In this document: piece after piece, positions 1 through 7,030 of the stretch
How the letters are laid out: each line of letters begins with the position of its first letter
Numbering within the stretch: the first letter of the stretch is position 1
Translations under genes and position numbers: made by a program
DNA from: an archaeon
GTDB lineage: Archaea > Thermoplasmatota > Thermoplasmata > JAJSAE01
Reading direction: 5' to 3'
Assembly: GCA_024281315.1 (NCBI GenBank)
Contig: JAJSAE010000034.1
Span: 1 to 35,667, forward strand
DNA length: 35,667 nt
Notes under the pieces: model-generated
Seen by the model: the letters and a program-made list of their open reading frames with translations, nothing else
The model's database searches: none
What the model was told of the DNA's origin: nothing

Positions 1-573
1 AAGGACCTCGGCCTCACTGCAATACATGTTACTCACGATCAGGAGGAGGCCATGTCTATATCCGATCGGATAATTCTGATGAAAAAAGGGGAGATTGTGG
101 AGATCAGCGAGCCGGAAGAGCTGTATCACAGGCCAAAATCCATATTTGCCGCCAATTTCATCGGAGAAACCAATTTCTTGAGAGGCCGCATAAAGAAGAC
201 GGGTACGGAGGGCCTCATATCCCTGAAGAACCATGTGAAGATTACAGCCGATACGAAGGATCTGGATCACGGTATATCGGTTATCGTGGCCACAAGGCCG
301 GAATATCTGGATGTCCTGCCGCTTGATAAAAAGAAGGCCGATTCGGACCTCGCATTCGTGGAAGGTTCTCTCGATAAAATAGTCTTCCTCGGGGCCTATT
401 ATCGCTACTTTGTCGATCTCGTTACAGGGGAACGGGTCACGATAGATGTTCCCTCGGACAAGGAGAAAAGCATTAATATCGGAGAACCATGTATGGTGCG
501 ATTTGACAACGAACAGGTAATGCTGTTTGAAATGCCGCCAAAAGGACTTGAAGAGGTGCTTAAAATTGAGTGA
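1..573 (+). CDS. ABC transporter ATP-binding protein, C-terminal part (PotA/UgpC-like, with TOBE domain)
   Basis: The 5' end lies outside the window: the frame is open from base 1 and already encodes the end of an ATPase domain. The H-loop and following helix are visible as HVTHDQEEAMSISDRI, typical of importer ATPases of the PotA/MalK/CysA group. Roughly the last 120 residues form a TOBE-type beta-barrel (from about GRIKK to the C terminus), which in this family binds substrate-linked regulators or stabilises the dimer. About 190 residues are seen; Walker A, Walker B and the signature motif are upstream. The protein would energise uptake of a small anion, polyamine or metal at the cytoplasmic face of the membrane, but the substrate cannot be read from this fragment. 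Its 3' end overlaps the start of the DUF47 gene by 8 bases, so the two are probably translationally coupled. Confidence 0.9.
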   Translation, partial: KDLGLTAIHVTHDQEEAMSISDRIILMKKGEIVEISEPEELYHRPKSIFAANFIGETNFLRGRIKKTGTEGLISLKNHVKITADTKDLDHGISVIVATRPEYLDVLPLDKKKADSDLAFVEGSLDKIVFLGAYYRYFVDLVTGERVTIDVPSDKEKSINIGEPCMVRFDNEQVMLFEMPPKGLEEVLKIE

Positions 574-1246
574 AAAACGGATAATAAACTGGCTCGGACA
601 GAGGCGTGAGTCGAAGGTTCTGAAGGAACTTGTGCGCCATTCAGACTATGTTGTCAGAACAGCTAGTGAACTCAGCAAGGCCATAATCGCCATGAGCAAC
701 CAGGACTATAACGGAGTCATGCAGGCCATCGAGAGGATGTCGGTTAACGAGAAAAGTGCGGACACCATGGAACAGAGCATAAGTGAAGAACTGATAAAGG
801 GAGATCTGAATTCGAAGGAGAGAGAGGAGCTTCTGCGCCTTGTGAATCGTATAGATGTAATTGCCGACTGGATAAAAGACGGAGGCAGGAACCTTACCAT
901 GATAATGGATATGGAGTTGCTTGTGGATGCCAGTATCTGGAACTCTCTTATTGAGATATCAGGCCAGCTGGTCGATATAGTGAAGGCCATGGACAGAAGT
1001 CTCAAGGCGGTTCTTAATAACGAGGAGGATGCCGAGGGTTTCAGAAACAGGGTGGAAGATCTGGAACATTCCATAGACCGTATGTACTACTCGGTCAAGA
1101 AGGATATTATTATGAATGGCGGGGAGGTAAGTACCATATTTCTGTTGAGGGACTTGCTTCACTGCATTGAAAACGGGGCGGATGCAACAAAGGATGCCTC
1201 CGATGTTCTTCACATATTTTCCATAGCTCATGCGGAGCATAGCTGA
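566..1246 (+). CDS. PhoU-like DUF47 family protein (TIGR00153-like)
   Basis: A 226-residue, mostly helical protein matching the DUF47/PhoU-like family: an early basic segment (NWLGQRRESKVLKEL), long amphipathic helices with regular E/D/K spacing, and a C-terminal part rich in DxxHxxENxADxxxD-like metal-binding positions (LLHCIENGADATKDASD). Family members usually accompany low-affinity Pit phosphate transporters or regulate phosphate handling. I chose the TTG start at 566 because GAGGTG lies 8 bases upstream and the longer TTG start at 527 would overlap the ABC gene by 47 bases without a clear ribosome site. The gene overlaps the ABC ATPase stop and ends just before GlmM, so the three look like one transcript. 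Pairing with an ABC ATPase and not with a Pit transporter is unusual. Confidence 0.82.
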   Translation: MSEKRIINWLGQRRESKVLKELVRHSDYVVRTASELSKAIIAMSNQDYNGVMQAIERMSVNEKSADTMEQSISEELIKGDLNSKEREELLRLVNRIDVIADWIKDGGRNLTMIMDMELLVDASIWNSLIEISGQLVDIVKAMDRSLKAVLNNEEDAEGFRNRVEDLEHSIDRMYYSVKKDIIMNGGEVSTIFLLRDLLHCIENGADATKDASDVLHIFSIAHAEHS

Positions 1247-1252
1247 GATGAT

Positions 1253-2728
1253 ATGATGGTAAAAGATAAGGCTCCGCGGCTCTTCGGCACTAACGGTGTT
1301 CGGGGTGTGGTCAACGGCACAATTGATGCCCAGTTTGCGGCACGCATGGGTCTCGCGTTTGCGGTCTCTCTTCGCCGGAGATTCGGGAGGGCCAGAGTAA
1401 AAATAGGAACGGATACAAGGCTCTCTTCGGAGATGCTGAAGTCAGCGGTGGTTTCCGGCCTTCTTTCCGGCGGTGCCGAGGTCGTGGACATAGGCATGTG
1501 TCCATCTCCTTCAATTCAATATTCCGTGGGTAACGACATGGATTGTAACGGAGGCGTTATCATTACGGCATCACACAACCCCCCCCAGTTCAACGGCATA
1601 AAATGCATCTCGGCTGATGGTACGGAGATGGCGCGGGAGGAAGAAGAAGACATCGAAAGACTCTTTTTTTCCGATATTTCCGGTGCGGATTGGACGGAGA
1701 CCGGGAATTTTTTCGTGGAGGAAGGGGCCAACAATTCGTACATGGATGCGATACTCTCAGCGACAGATGTGGAGGCTATAAAAAAGAGAAAATTCAGGGT
1801 TATAATCGACTGCTCGAACGGAGCGGCATCCTGCACAAGCCCGTATATTCTTGAAAAACTTGGCTGCATCGTCATAAGTCTCAACTGCCATCCAGACGGG
1901 CTGTTCCCCGGCCACATGAGCGAGCCGACTGAGGAAAACCTACGTGATACTGCCGGAGTGGTTGCATCTCTTGGAGCGGATATAGGGATTGCTCATGACG
2001 GGGATGCGGACAGAACCGTTTTCATAGACGAAAACGGCACATATGTGTCGGGAAATGTTTCTCTTTCCATATTTGCGAAATACGAGGTGGCGCTGGCGAT
2101 AAAATCCGGTATTGAGAGGCCGGTGGTGGTGACCGCAATAGATTCGTCAAGTGCCGTGGAGGATGTGGTTTCGGAAGAGGGGGGAGTGGTCAGACATACG
2201 AAGATTGGCTCTCCCGTAGTTGCACGGGTTATGATGCGTGACGGGGCCGTGTTCGGCGGTGAAGGGAATGGCGGCACTATATTCTCGTCTTTACATTACT
2301 TCAGGGATGGTGCAATGTCCGCCGCAAAAATGCTTGAGATTATGGCAACAACCGGAAAAAAATTATCCGAACTTGCTGCGGAAATCCCAGTCTATTATCA
2401 GGCGAAGGGCTCTGTGGATTACTCTTCTCTTCTTAAGGGCAGAGGAGTTGAGGCCATGTCCGAAATAAAGAACAGGTTTATGGGAAAGCTCGAAAATAGT
2501 ATCGAGAACGACCTTCATCTCTCGTTTTCCGTTATTGGAAAAAAGACCATTGACGGGATAAAGCTCTATGTGGAATCAAGGGGTTCATGCAAGAACTGGG
2601 TACTCGTCCGCCCGTCGGGAACAGAACCGATAATTCGTGTGGCCTCAGAGGCGTGCGATCAGGAGACGGCCGAGAGGCTGGTGTCAGAAATAGGAGTTTT
2701 TGCTCTCTCGATAATGAAGAAGATATGA
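1253..2728 (+). CDS. glmM: Phosphoglucosamine mutase / phosphohexomutase
   Basis: A 491-residue alpha-D-phosphohexomutase. The phosphoserine loop TASHNPPQFNGIK is at about residue 105 (Ser107 is the phosphorylated serine), the metal-binding loop DGDADR at 249-254, the sugar-specificity loop GEGNGG near 339, and the phosphate-binding loop RPSGTEPIIR near 453. The N terminus LFGTNGVRGVVN is typical of archaeal GlmM-type mutases, which convert glucosamine-6-phosphate to glucosamine-1-phosphate on the way to UDP-GlcNAc. Phosphomannomutase activity cannot be excluded from sequence alone. It is about 40 residues longer than usual. It starts 6 bases after the DUF47 stop; two ATGs in tandem (1253, 1256) are possible starts. 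UDP-GlcNAc made through this enzyme would feed the nonulosonate cluster at the right end of the window, although the two are not neighbours. Confidence 0.9.
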   Translation: MMVKDKAPRLFGTNGVRGVVNGTIDAQFAARMGLAFAVSLRRRFGRARVKIGTDTRLSSEMLKSAVVSGLLSGGAEVVDIGMCPSPSIQYSVGNDMDCNGGVIITASHNPPQFNGIKCISADGTEMAREEEEDIERLFFSDISGADWTETGNFFVEEGANNSYMDAILSATDVEAIKKRKFRVIIDCSNGAASCTSPYILEKLGCIVISLNCHPDGLFPGHMSEPTEENLRDTAGVVASLGADIGIAHDGDADRTVFIDENGTYVSGNVSLSIFAKYEVALAIKSGIERPVVVTAIDSSSAVEDVVSEEGGVVRHTKIGSPVVARVMMRDGAVFGGEGNGGTIFSSLHYFRDGAMSAAKMLEIMATTGKKLSELAAEIPVYYQAKGSVDYSSLLKGRGVEAMSEIKNRFMGKLENSIENDLHLSFSVIGKKTIDGIKLYVESRGSCKNWVLVRPSGTEPIIRVASEACDQETAERLVSEIGVFALSIMKKI

Positions 2729-2758
2729 AAAAATAATTAAATGGTTTGGGTTGTTCGT

Positions 2759-3004
2759 TTAAAGATTTGTTATCTTATCCACGATGAACCCTTTTACCTC
2801 TTCCTCGTCCGGTATGGTAATGGACTTCTTGAACCTCTCGGTACCGTCCGGGAGATAGTATCCTCTCGTCAGAGATATGAACTCATTCTCCCCGTCCTCG
2901 GAAACGGCCTTCTTACGGGCAATTTCTATGAAATTGTTCTTCCCGAAGTTTACTTTCTCAGCACTTATTGTTATGAATTCCACTTTTCTCTTGTTTTCTT
3001 CCAT
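2759..3004 (-). CDS. Small conserved protein, PC4-like single-stranded nucleic acid-binding fold (tentative)
   Basis: An 81-residue protein whose ATG at 3004 is preceded by AAAGGAGG about 8 bases upstream, and further up by a TATA-like CCTTTATATC (3051-3060 on this strand). The sequence alternates short beta strands (FITISAEKVNFG, NNFIEIARKKAVS, NEFISLTRGYYLPDG, ERFKKSITIP) and ends with a helix (EEEVKGFIVDKITNL). That order, and the basic strand followed by a Tyr-rich strand and a Gly turn, resembles the PC4/Sub1 transcription-coactivator fold, but I cannot confirm homology by eye. It converges with glmM. A plus-strand frame of 103 codons covers the same bases; the minus frame is preferred for its ribosome site, promoter and charged soluble composition. 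Confidence 0.6.
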   Translation of the reverse strand: MEENKRKVEFITISAEKVNFGKNNFIEIARKKAVSEDGENEFISLTRGYYLPDGTERFKKSITIPDEEEVKGFIVDKITNL

Positions 3005-3050
3005 TGTAGTGCCTCCTTTTTTTGTAGGCCAATGGGAGACTGTATTCTAT

Positions 3051-3060
3051 GATATAAAGG
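3051..3060 (-). promoter_or_regulatory. TATA-like box for the PC4-like gene
   Basis: CCTTTATATC on the minus strand, about 50 bases before the ATG at 3004. A start about 25 bases downstream would give a short leader that includes the GGAGG ribosome site. Confidence 0.45.
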
Positions 3061-3074
3061 TTTCTATGATTATC

Positions 3075-3692
3075 TTATGAGTCGTCATCCGCCGTGGTGA
3101 GCATATAGACAGTAAGGTGTTCAAAGAAGAAATCGGCCTTTGCAACCTCCTCCCAGGAGAATTCTGGAAATCGGGCAATCAATTCCTCCACCCGGTTCTG
3201 CCGCTCCAGAAGGAGATATATTCGGCCGCTCCGTTCAAGATGTTCCTTCGCCTCCGCAAGGAATCGCTCCGTGGCATCCTTCCCCCTTGCTCCTCCTTCC
3301 CATGCTAATTCTATTTTGGTCGTTTCTTTTCGGCCGGAATCAGAGACCAGATACGGAGGGTTGAAGATTATGGCATCGAATTTTTCGCCAGCCATAGGCG
3401 AGAACAGGTCTCCCAGAATGGTTTTTATCTTTACTCCGCCACTCCGTGCGTTTCTTTTCGTGAGTTTGACAGCCTCCGGGTTTATGTCGATTGCGGTGAC
3501 CGTGCATCCCTCGAGAGCGCAATGTATCGACACTATCCCGCTGCCGGGGCCTATTTCAAGGACTCTCTTGCCGGAAGAGACGGATATGGCCCTTATCATT
3601 AGATAGGTGTCCTCTGAAGGGGGATAGACATCGGGGTGCTCTGATATGCGCAGGTCGTGGCGGAGTTTCACGGGAATGAATCGACGGAACAT
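3075..3692 (-). CDS. HemK/Mtq2-like N5-glutamine methyltransferase (probable aRF1 methylase)
   Basis: A 205-residue class I SAM-dependent methyltransferase. Motif I is VLEIGPGSGIVSIHCA (about residue 45) with the acidic loop DINPEAV, and the substrate motif is NPPYL, the signature of HemK/PrmC-type methylases that modify a Gln or similar planar amide. The N-terminal VYPPSEDTYLMIRAI is characteristic of the short archaeal/eukaryotic Mtq2 (HemK2) branch, which methylates the GGQ glutamine of class 1 release factor with Trm112. This branch lacks the helical N-terminal domain of bacterial PrmC, and so does this protein. The ATG at 3692 lies about 26 bases from a TATA-like element shared with the divergent coaBC gene and has no ribosome site, so the message may be leaderless. 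The exact protein target is inferred from the family. Confidence 0.85.
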   Translation of the reverse strand: MFRRFIPVKLRHDLRISEHPDVYPPSEDTYLMIRAISVSSGKRVLEIGPGSGIVSIHCALEGCTVTAIDINPEAVKLTKRNARSGGVKIKTILGDLFSPMAGEKFDAIIFNPPYLVSDSGRKETTKIELAWEGGARGKDATERFLAEAKEHLERSGRIYLLLERQNRVEELIARFPEFSWEEVAKADFFFEHLTVYMLTTADDDS

Positions 3693-3712
3693 AAAAAGGC
3701 TTTATCCCAAAA

Positions 3713-3722
3713 CCTTTTAATC
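3713..3722. promoter_or_regulatory. Shared TATA-like element between divergent methyltransferase and coaBC genes
   Basis: CCTTTTAATC on the plus strand reads GATTAAAAGG on the minus strand. Its centre (about 3718) is 25-26 bases from both start codons (3743 plus, 3692 minus), the usual distance from an archaeal TATA box to the transcription start, so both transcripts could be leaderless from one element. Other weak candidates nearby are CTTTATCCC at 3699-3707 and GGTATATCA on the minus strand at 3731-3739. Confidence 0.45.
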
Positions 3723-3742
3723 CCTCCTGTTGATATACCACT

Positions 3743-5038
3743 ATGCATCCTGCAAACAGAATCCGTGGAATCAAGGGCGACATATTGAGCGGAAAAAAGA
3801 TAGTTCTGGGCGTAACCGGCAGTATTGCCGCTGTGGAAACCGTTAAACTGGCCCGTGAGTTAATCAGATACGGCGCGGATGTCTATCCCGTGATGACCTC
3901 TGCGGCCCAGAAGATAATCCATCCCGACGCGCTGTTCTTCGCAACAGGCCACAGACCGATAACAGAACTCACCGGCGCAGTGGAGCATGTTGAACTGTGC
4001 GGCGAGGAAAAGGAGGCCGACCTTCTCCTGATAGCACCTGCAACCGCAAACACCATCTCAAAGATTGCAGCCGGAATAGATGATACCCCGGTAACTACAT
4101 TCGCAACCACGGCCATAGGCTCAGGTATCCCTGTCCTTATTGTTCCAGCCATGCACGGCAGCATGTACAACCACCCGAAGGTGAAGGAGAACATAGAAAC
4201 TCTGCGAAGGATGGGGCTCAGCATGGGTAAGAAGAGCGGCTCTCCGTACGGCCATCTCAACCTCATTCCGTCCATAAGCATAACCGGAGTGAGAGAAGAG
4301 GAGAGGAAGGCCAAAATACTGAACACCGGTGAGATTGTTGCCGAGGTAATCCGTTACCTTGCATCCATAAGCAAGCCCTCCAGAAAGATTCTCATAATTG
4401 CGGGCGCTACCGAGGAACCCATAGATGATATGCGGGTGATAACCAACAGGTCAAGCGGGGCTACCGGGTTGTATCTTGCGGAAGCGGCAATAATGTCTGG
4501 CCATGATGTGGAGTTATGGCTGGGACGGGCCACTGCGGAGATTCCGTCCATTGTCAAAAGTATGGCCGTTATAAAAAGATTTACTACCGTGGAATCACTG
4601 ATGGACAGGACAAAATCCGGCGGGAAGTATGACCTCATATTCGTTCCTGCCGCCATATCCGACTACCGGCCCGAAAAGGTGGAAGGAAAGATTCCCTCCG
4701 GTAAGGGAGAGATATCCATAACCCTCCGGGGAACCCCCAAGATAATAGGTGTATTGAAGGAGTGGACGCAAATACTCGTTGGCTTCAAGGCAGAGTCCAT
4801 ACCCCTCAAGATTCCGGAAAAGGAGAGAGAGGAACTGCTGTTGACAAAAGCCAGGCAACTCATGGAGAACTCCGGCTCTGATATGGTTGTGGCCAACAAC
4901 CTGAACGAGGTAACGGATACCGAAACCAGTGCCCTAATTGTGTCCGACGATGCGGTTGTGAGGTTCAGCGGCACGAAGAAAGAACTGGCATACAGGATTA
5001 TGAGGGAGACTCTCTTTCTTCTTGCGGAGGAGGAGTAG
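3743..5038 (+). CDS. coaBC: Bifunctional phosphopantothenoylcysteine decarboxylase / phosphopantothenate-cysteine ligase
   Basis: A 431-residue two-domain enzyme of coenzyme A synthesis. The N-terminal flavoprotein (CoaC) has VTGSIAAVETVKLAREL for FMN binding, the catalytic-histidine segment EHVELCGE, the APATANTISKIAAGI stretch, and PAMHGSMYNHP, which corresponds to the bacterial PAMN..M substrate clamp. The C-terminal CoaB domain starts near residue 212 (KILIIAGATEEPIDDMRVITNRSSG) and contains VPAAISDYRP and GFKAES, typical of the nucleotide- and substrate-binding sites; archaeal enzymes use CTP or ATP. Together they convert 4'-phosphopantothenate and cysteine to 4'-phosphopantetheine. Pantoate kinase begins 3 bases after the stop, so an archaeal CoA operon is clear. 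The start codon lies about 25 bases from a TATA-like box, consistent with a leaderless message. Confidence 0.95.
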   Translation: MHPANRIRGIKGDILSGKKIVLGVTGSIAAVETVKLARELIRYGADVYPVMTSAAQKIIHPDALFFATGHRPITELTGAVEHVELCGEEKEADLLLIAPATANTISKIAAGIDDTPVTTFATTAIGSGIPVLIVPAMHGSMYNHPKVKENIETLRRMGLSMGKKSGSPYGHLNLIPSISITGVREEERKAKILNTGEIVAEVIRYLASISKPSRKILIIAGATEEPIDDMRVITNRSSGATGLYLAEAAIMSGHDVELWLGRATAEIPSIVKSMAVIKRFTTVESLMDRTKSGGKYDLIFVPAAISDYRPEKVEGKIPSGKGEISITLRGTPKIIGVLKEWTQILVGFKAESIPLKIPEKEREELLLTKARQLMENSGSDMVVANNLNEVTDTETSALIVSDDAVVRFSGTKKELAYRIMRETLFLLAEEE

Positions 5039-5041
5039 GAG

Positions 5042-5995
5042 ATGGAAGGATCTGCATGGGCTCCCGCACATATATCCGCTTTTTTTTCCCCTCACATAAC
5101 CGATACCATGCAGAGCAGCGGCTCCATAGGTGCTGGCTTTTGTCTGGAAAAGGGGGCTGTGGCTGAACTTGATGTGGAGTATGGGAAGGGGAAAAAGTCT
5201 TTCGGAATAAACGGGGAAGAAAAGGACCTGCGGGTCACTGCCACGGCCGTATCCATTCTTGAAAAAAAATCTGGAAAAAGCATTCACGGCTCATTCGACA
5301 TTAAAACAGACTATCCCGATTCACAGGGCTTCGGAATGAGTGCTGCCGGTACCCTTGCCGTATCAATCGCTTTATCCCATCTCCTTTCTCTTCCAGAAAA
5401 GGAGGGAGAAGTTGCGGCCCATAGTGCGGAATTGACAAACAGGACGGGACTGGGGGATGTCGTTGCGGAGATTGAGGGAGGGGCAGTATTGAGAAAGGCT
5501 CCCGGATTGCCTCCTGCCGGAGAGACCCTGTCGTTTCGGATAGTGAATGGTGGTGTTAATGCAGGGGTAATCGTGGCTGTAATCGGAGAAAAAATCCCCA
5601 CAAGCTCTATTTTGGGTAATGCGGCCCATATGAGAAAAATCCGCTTAGTCGGCGAAGAAGCTGTAAAAGAGCTTATGGTCCGTATGTCGGAGAAAGGAGG
5701 GCAGCTGTCTGTTTCCGCCATGGATTTTTCCCGCATTTCCAGAGAATTTGCCGCAGAGACAGGCCTGATAACACCGGAGGTTCGCCGGGCCCTTGAAACT
5801 CTGGATGCGGCCGGGTTGGGCGAAAAATATCCCTTTTCCATGGTTATGCTGGGCAACGCCATTTTTTTCCTGCCGCCATTGAATCGGGGAGAAACGGCCC
5901 TTGCGGATATAAAAGAGGTTTTTTCTCCGATCTACCCCTCTACATGCTATTATATGGATGGCATATCAAAAAAAGGCGCATATCTCCTTGATTAA
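5042..5995 (+). CDS. Pantoate kinase (archaeal, GHMP family)
   Basis: A 317-residue GHMP-superfamily kinase. The N terminus AWAPAHISAFFSPHI followed by SGSIGAGFCL matches archaeal pantoate kinases, and the ATP-binding GHMP motif is visible as GFGMSAAGTLAVSIAL (about residue 98). In archaea this enzyme phosphorylates pantoate to 4-phosphopantoate, which phosphopantothenate synthetase then condenses with beta-alanine, replacing bacterial PanC/PanK. The neighbour coaBC, 3 bases upstream, acts two steps later. GGAGGAGTAGGAG just before the ATG is a strong ribosome site that overlaps the end of coaBC. The phosphopantothenate synthetase gene is not in the window. The stop codon overlaps, tail to tail, that of the minus-strand gene 5992-6954. 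Confidence 0.9.
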   Translation: MEGSAWAPAHISAFFSPHITDTMQSSGSIGAGFCLEKGAVAELDVEYGKGKKSFGINGEEKDLRVTATAVSILEKKSGKSIHGSFDIKTDYPDSQGFGMSAAGTLAVSIALSHLLSLPEKEGEVAAHSAELTNRTGLGDVVAEIEGGAVLRKAPGLPPAGETLSFRIVNGGVNAGVIVAVIGEKIPTSSILGNAAHMRKIRLVGEEAVKELMVRMSEKGGQLSVSAMDFSRISREFAAETGLITPEVRRALETLDAAGLGEKYPFSMVMLGNAIFFLPPLNRGETALADIKEVFSPIYPSTCYYMDGISKKGAYLLD

Positions 5996-6954
5996 TCCCC
6001 GCCGGGCAGGCTTGATTCCTCTGCCGTACCATCATCTTCTATGATTTCCTGCTCTTCAAAGAATATCTCGCTCACCAGTTCCCCTTTTACCGCATCTATT
6101 ATGATGGATCCGTGAATTCCCTCTATTGACCAGACCGGCAGATAAACCGTCCCTCTGAAACTGAGAACAAGGGAGTCCTCCACCGGTAAGAAGGTCTTTC
6201 TGTTTATGGCCAGCGCACCGGGAACCTCCGTAATGGCTTCTTTCTCCTCTTCTCTGAATTCCAGAACCCTTTTTTTCGCATGCTCAAGAGCGTCGTCACT
6301 GTCTATTTCCGGCTCCACCAGCTGTTTTGTTTCCATCCCTTCCGACGGAAGAAGTTCGCTCTCCTGCAGTGGCTCTATAAAATCCCCGGATACCGCATTC
6401 ATCCATATCTCTCCCTCTTTCCTTCTGCTTTCTCCGCCCTCGTCCGTCATGACCACGGAATAGACATAGATATAATGAGGGATGTATTCCATCTCGAAGT
6501 TAAAGCCCTTAATCGTTTCCTCGCTTATTGTCTTTGCCATACCTTCGTCAATCACTGGACTGAGAAACGCCGATACAACCGGCTCGCTTTTTACCCTCGC
6601 GCCCCCTTCATCCGGCAGGAGGCGGTCAAGGAATGTGGAAGATGTTCCGGAATATATCCCCTGGGCGGCCAGCGCAATTCTGCCCACCTCCCTTTCAAGG
6701 TCTTCGACGGACCAGAGAAGTATGTTTCCCGCAAAGAGTCCCTTTTTTTCTTCTATTGTCTTTTCGGGGGCTAGAAGGATTCGTATCTCCTGTGGGGTGC
6801 CTTCTGTGACCGGCGTTCCTTCTTCGAATCTCTGTATTCTGTACTGCTGACCGTCTCTCGTGCATAGAAGGCTGTCGTTCTCTCTGACCAGTATTTGAAA
6901 ATCTCTTTCCGTCAGCACCATCTCAAGAGCCTTCATGATTTCGGAAGGGTTCAT
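5992..6954 (-). CDS. Archaeal protein of unknown function, possible nuclease-like N-terminal fold
   Basis: A 320-residue acidic, soluble-looking protein with no signal peptide or membrane segment that I recognise. The first 110 residues (ILVRENDSLLCTRDGQQYRIQRF, then GNILLWSVEDLEREVGRIAL) recall the strand-helix layout of restriction-endonuclease-like domains, but no PD-(D/E)xK triad can be assigned with confidence. Two later segments repeat a similar pattern: HYIYVYSVVM then EGEIWMNAVSGDFIEP, and VYLPVWSIEGIHGSIIIDAVKGELVSE. Both end in a strand-turn of the form (N/D)AVxGxxxxE, suggesting an internal duplication of a small beta-rich domain, perhaps PepSY-like. The ATG at 6954 is chosen over a TTG at 6966 because it lies 26 bases from a TATA-like box. 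The gene is divergent from the signal peptidase. Confidence 0.7.
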   Translation of the reverse strand: MNPSEIMKALEMVLTERDFQILVRENDSLLCTRDGQQYRIQRFEEGTPVTEGTPQEIRILLAPEKTIEEKKGLFAGNILLWSVEDLEREVGRIALAAQGIYSGTSSTFLDRLLPDEGGARVKSEPVVSAFLSPVIDEGMAKTISEETIKGFNFEMEYIPHYIYVYSVVMTDEGGESRRKEGEIWMNAVSGDFIEPLQESELLPSEGMETKQLVEPEIDSDDALEHAKKRVLEFREEEKEAITEVPGALAINRKTFLPVEDSLVLSFRGTVYLPVWSIEGIHGSIIIDAVKGELVSEIFFEEQEIIEDDGTAEESSLPGGD

Positions 6955-6975
6955 GCGTACCCCCAACCCCTTTCA

Positions 6976-6985
6976 GGATAAAACC
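6976..6985 (-). promoter_or_regulatory. TATA-like box for the 5992-6954 gene
   Basis: GGTTTTATCC on the minus strand is centred about 26 bases before the ATG at 6954, consistent with a leaderless transcript. Confidence 0.45.
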
Positions 6986-7001
6986 TTTTTCCATATCGAG
7001 G

Positions 7002-7011
7002 TAAATTATAA
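7002..7011 (+). promoter_or_regulatory. TATA-like box for the signal peptidase gene
   Basis: TAAATTATAA is centred about 25 bases before the ATG at 7031. This spacing supports 7031 as a leaderless start over the GTG at 7022. Confidence 0.5.
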
Positions 7012-7030
7012 GTAGAGATGGGTGTTTGGT

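Noticed and set aside
2741-3052. Plus-strand frame of 103 codons opposite the PC4-like gene
   Set aside because: The translation is rich in Phe, Cys and Tyr without a clean membrane pattern, and the minus-strand gene has the better start signals.
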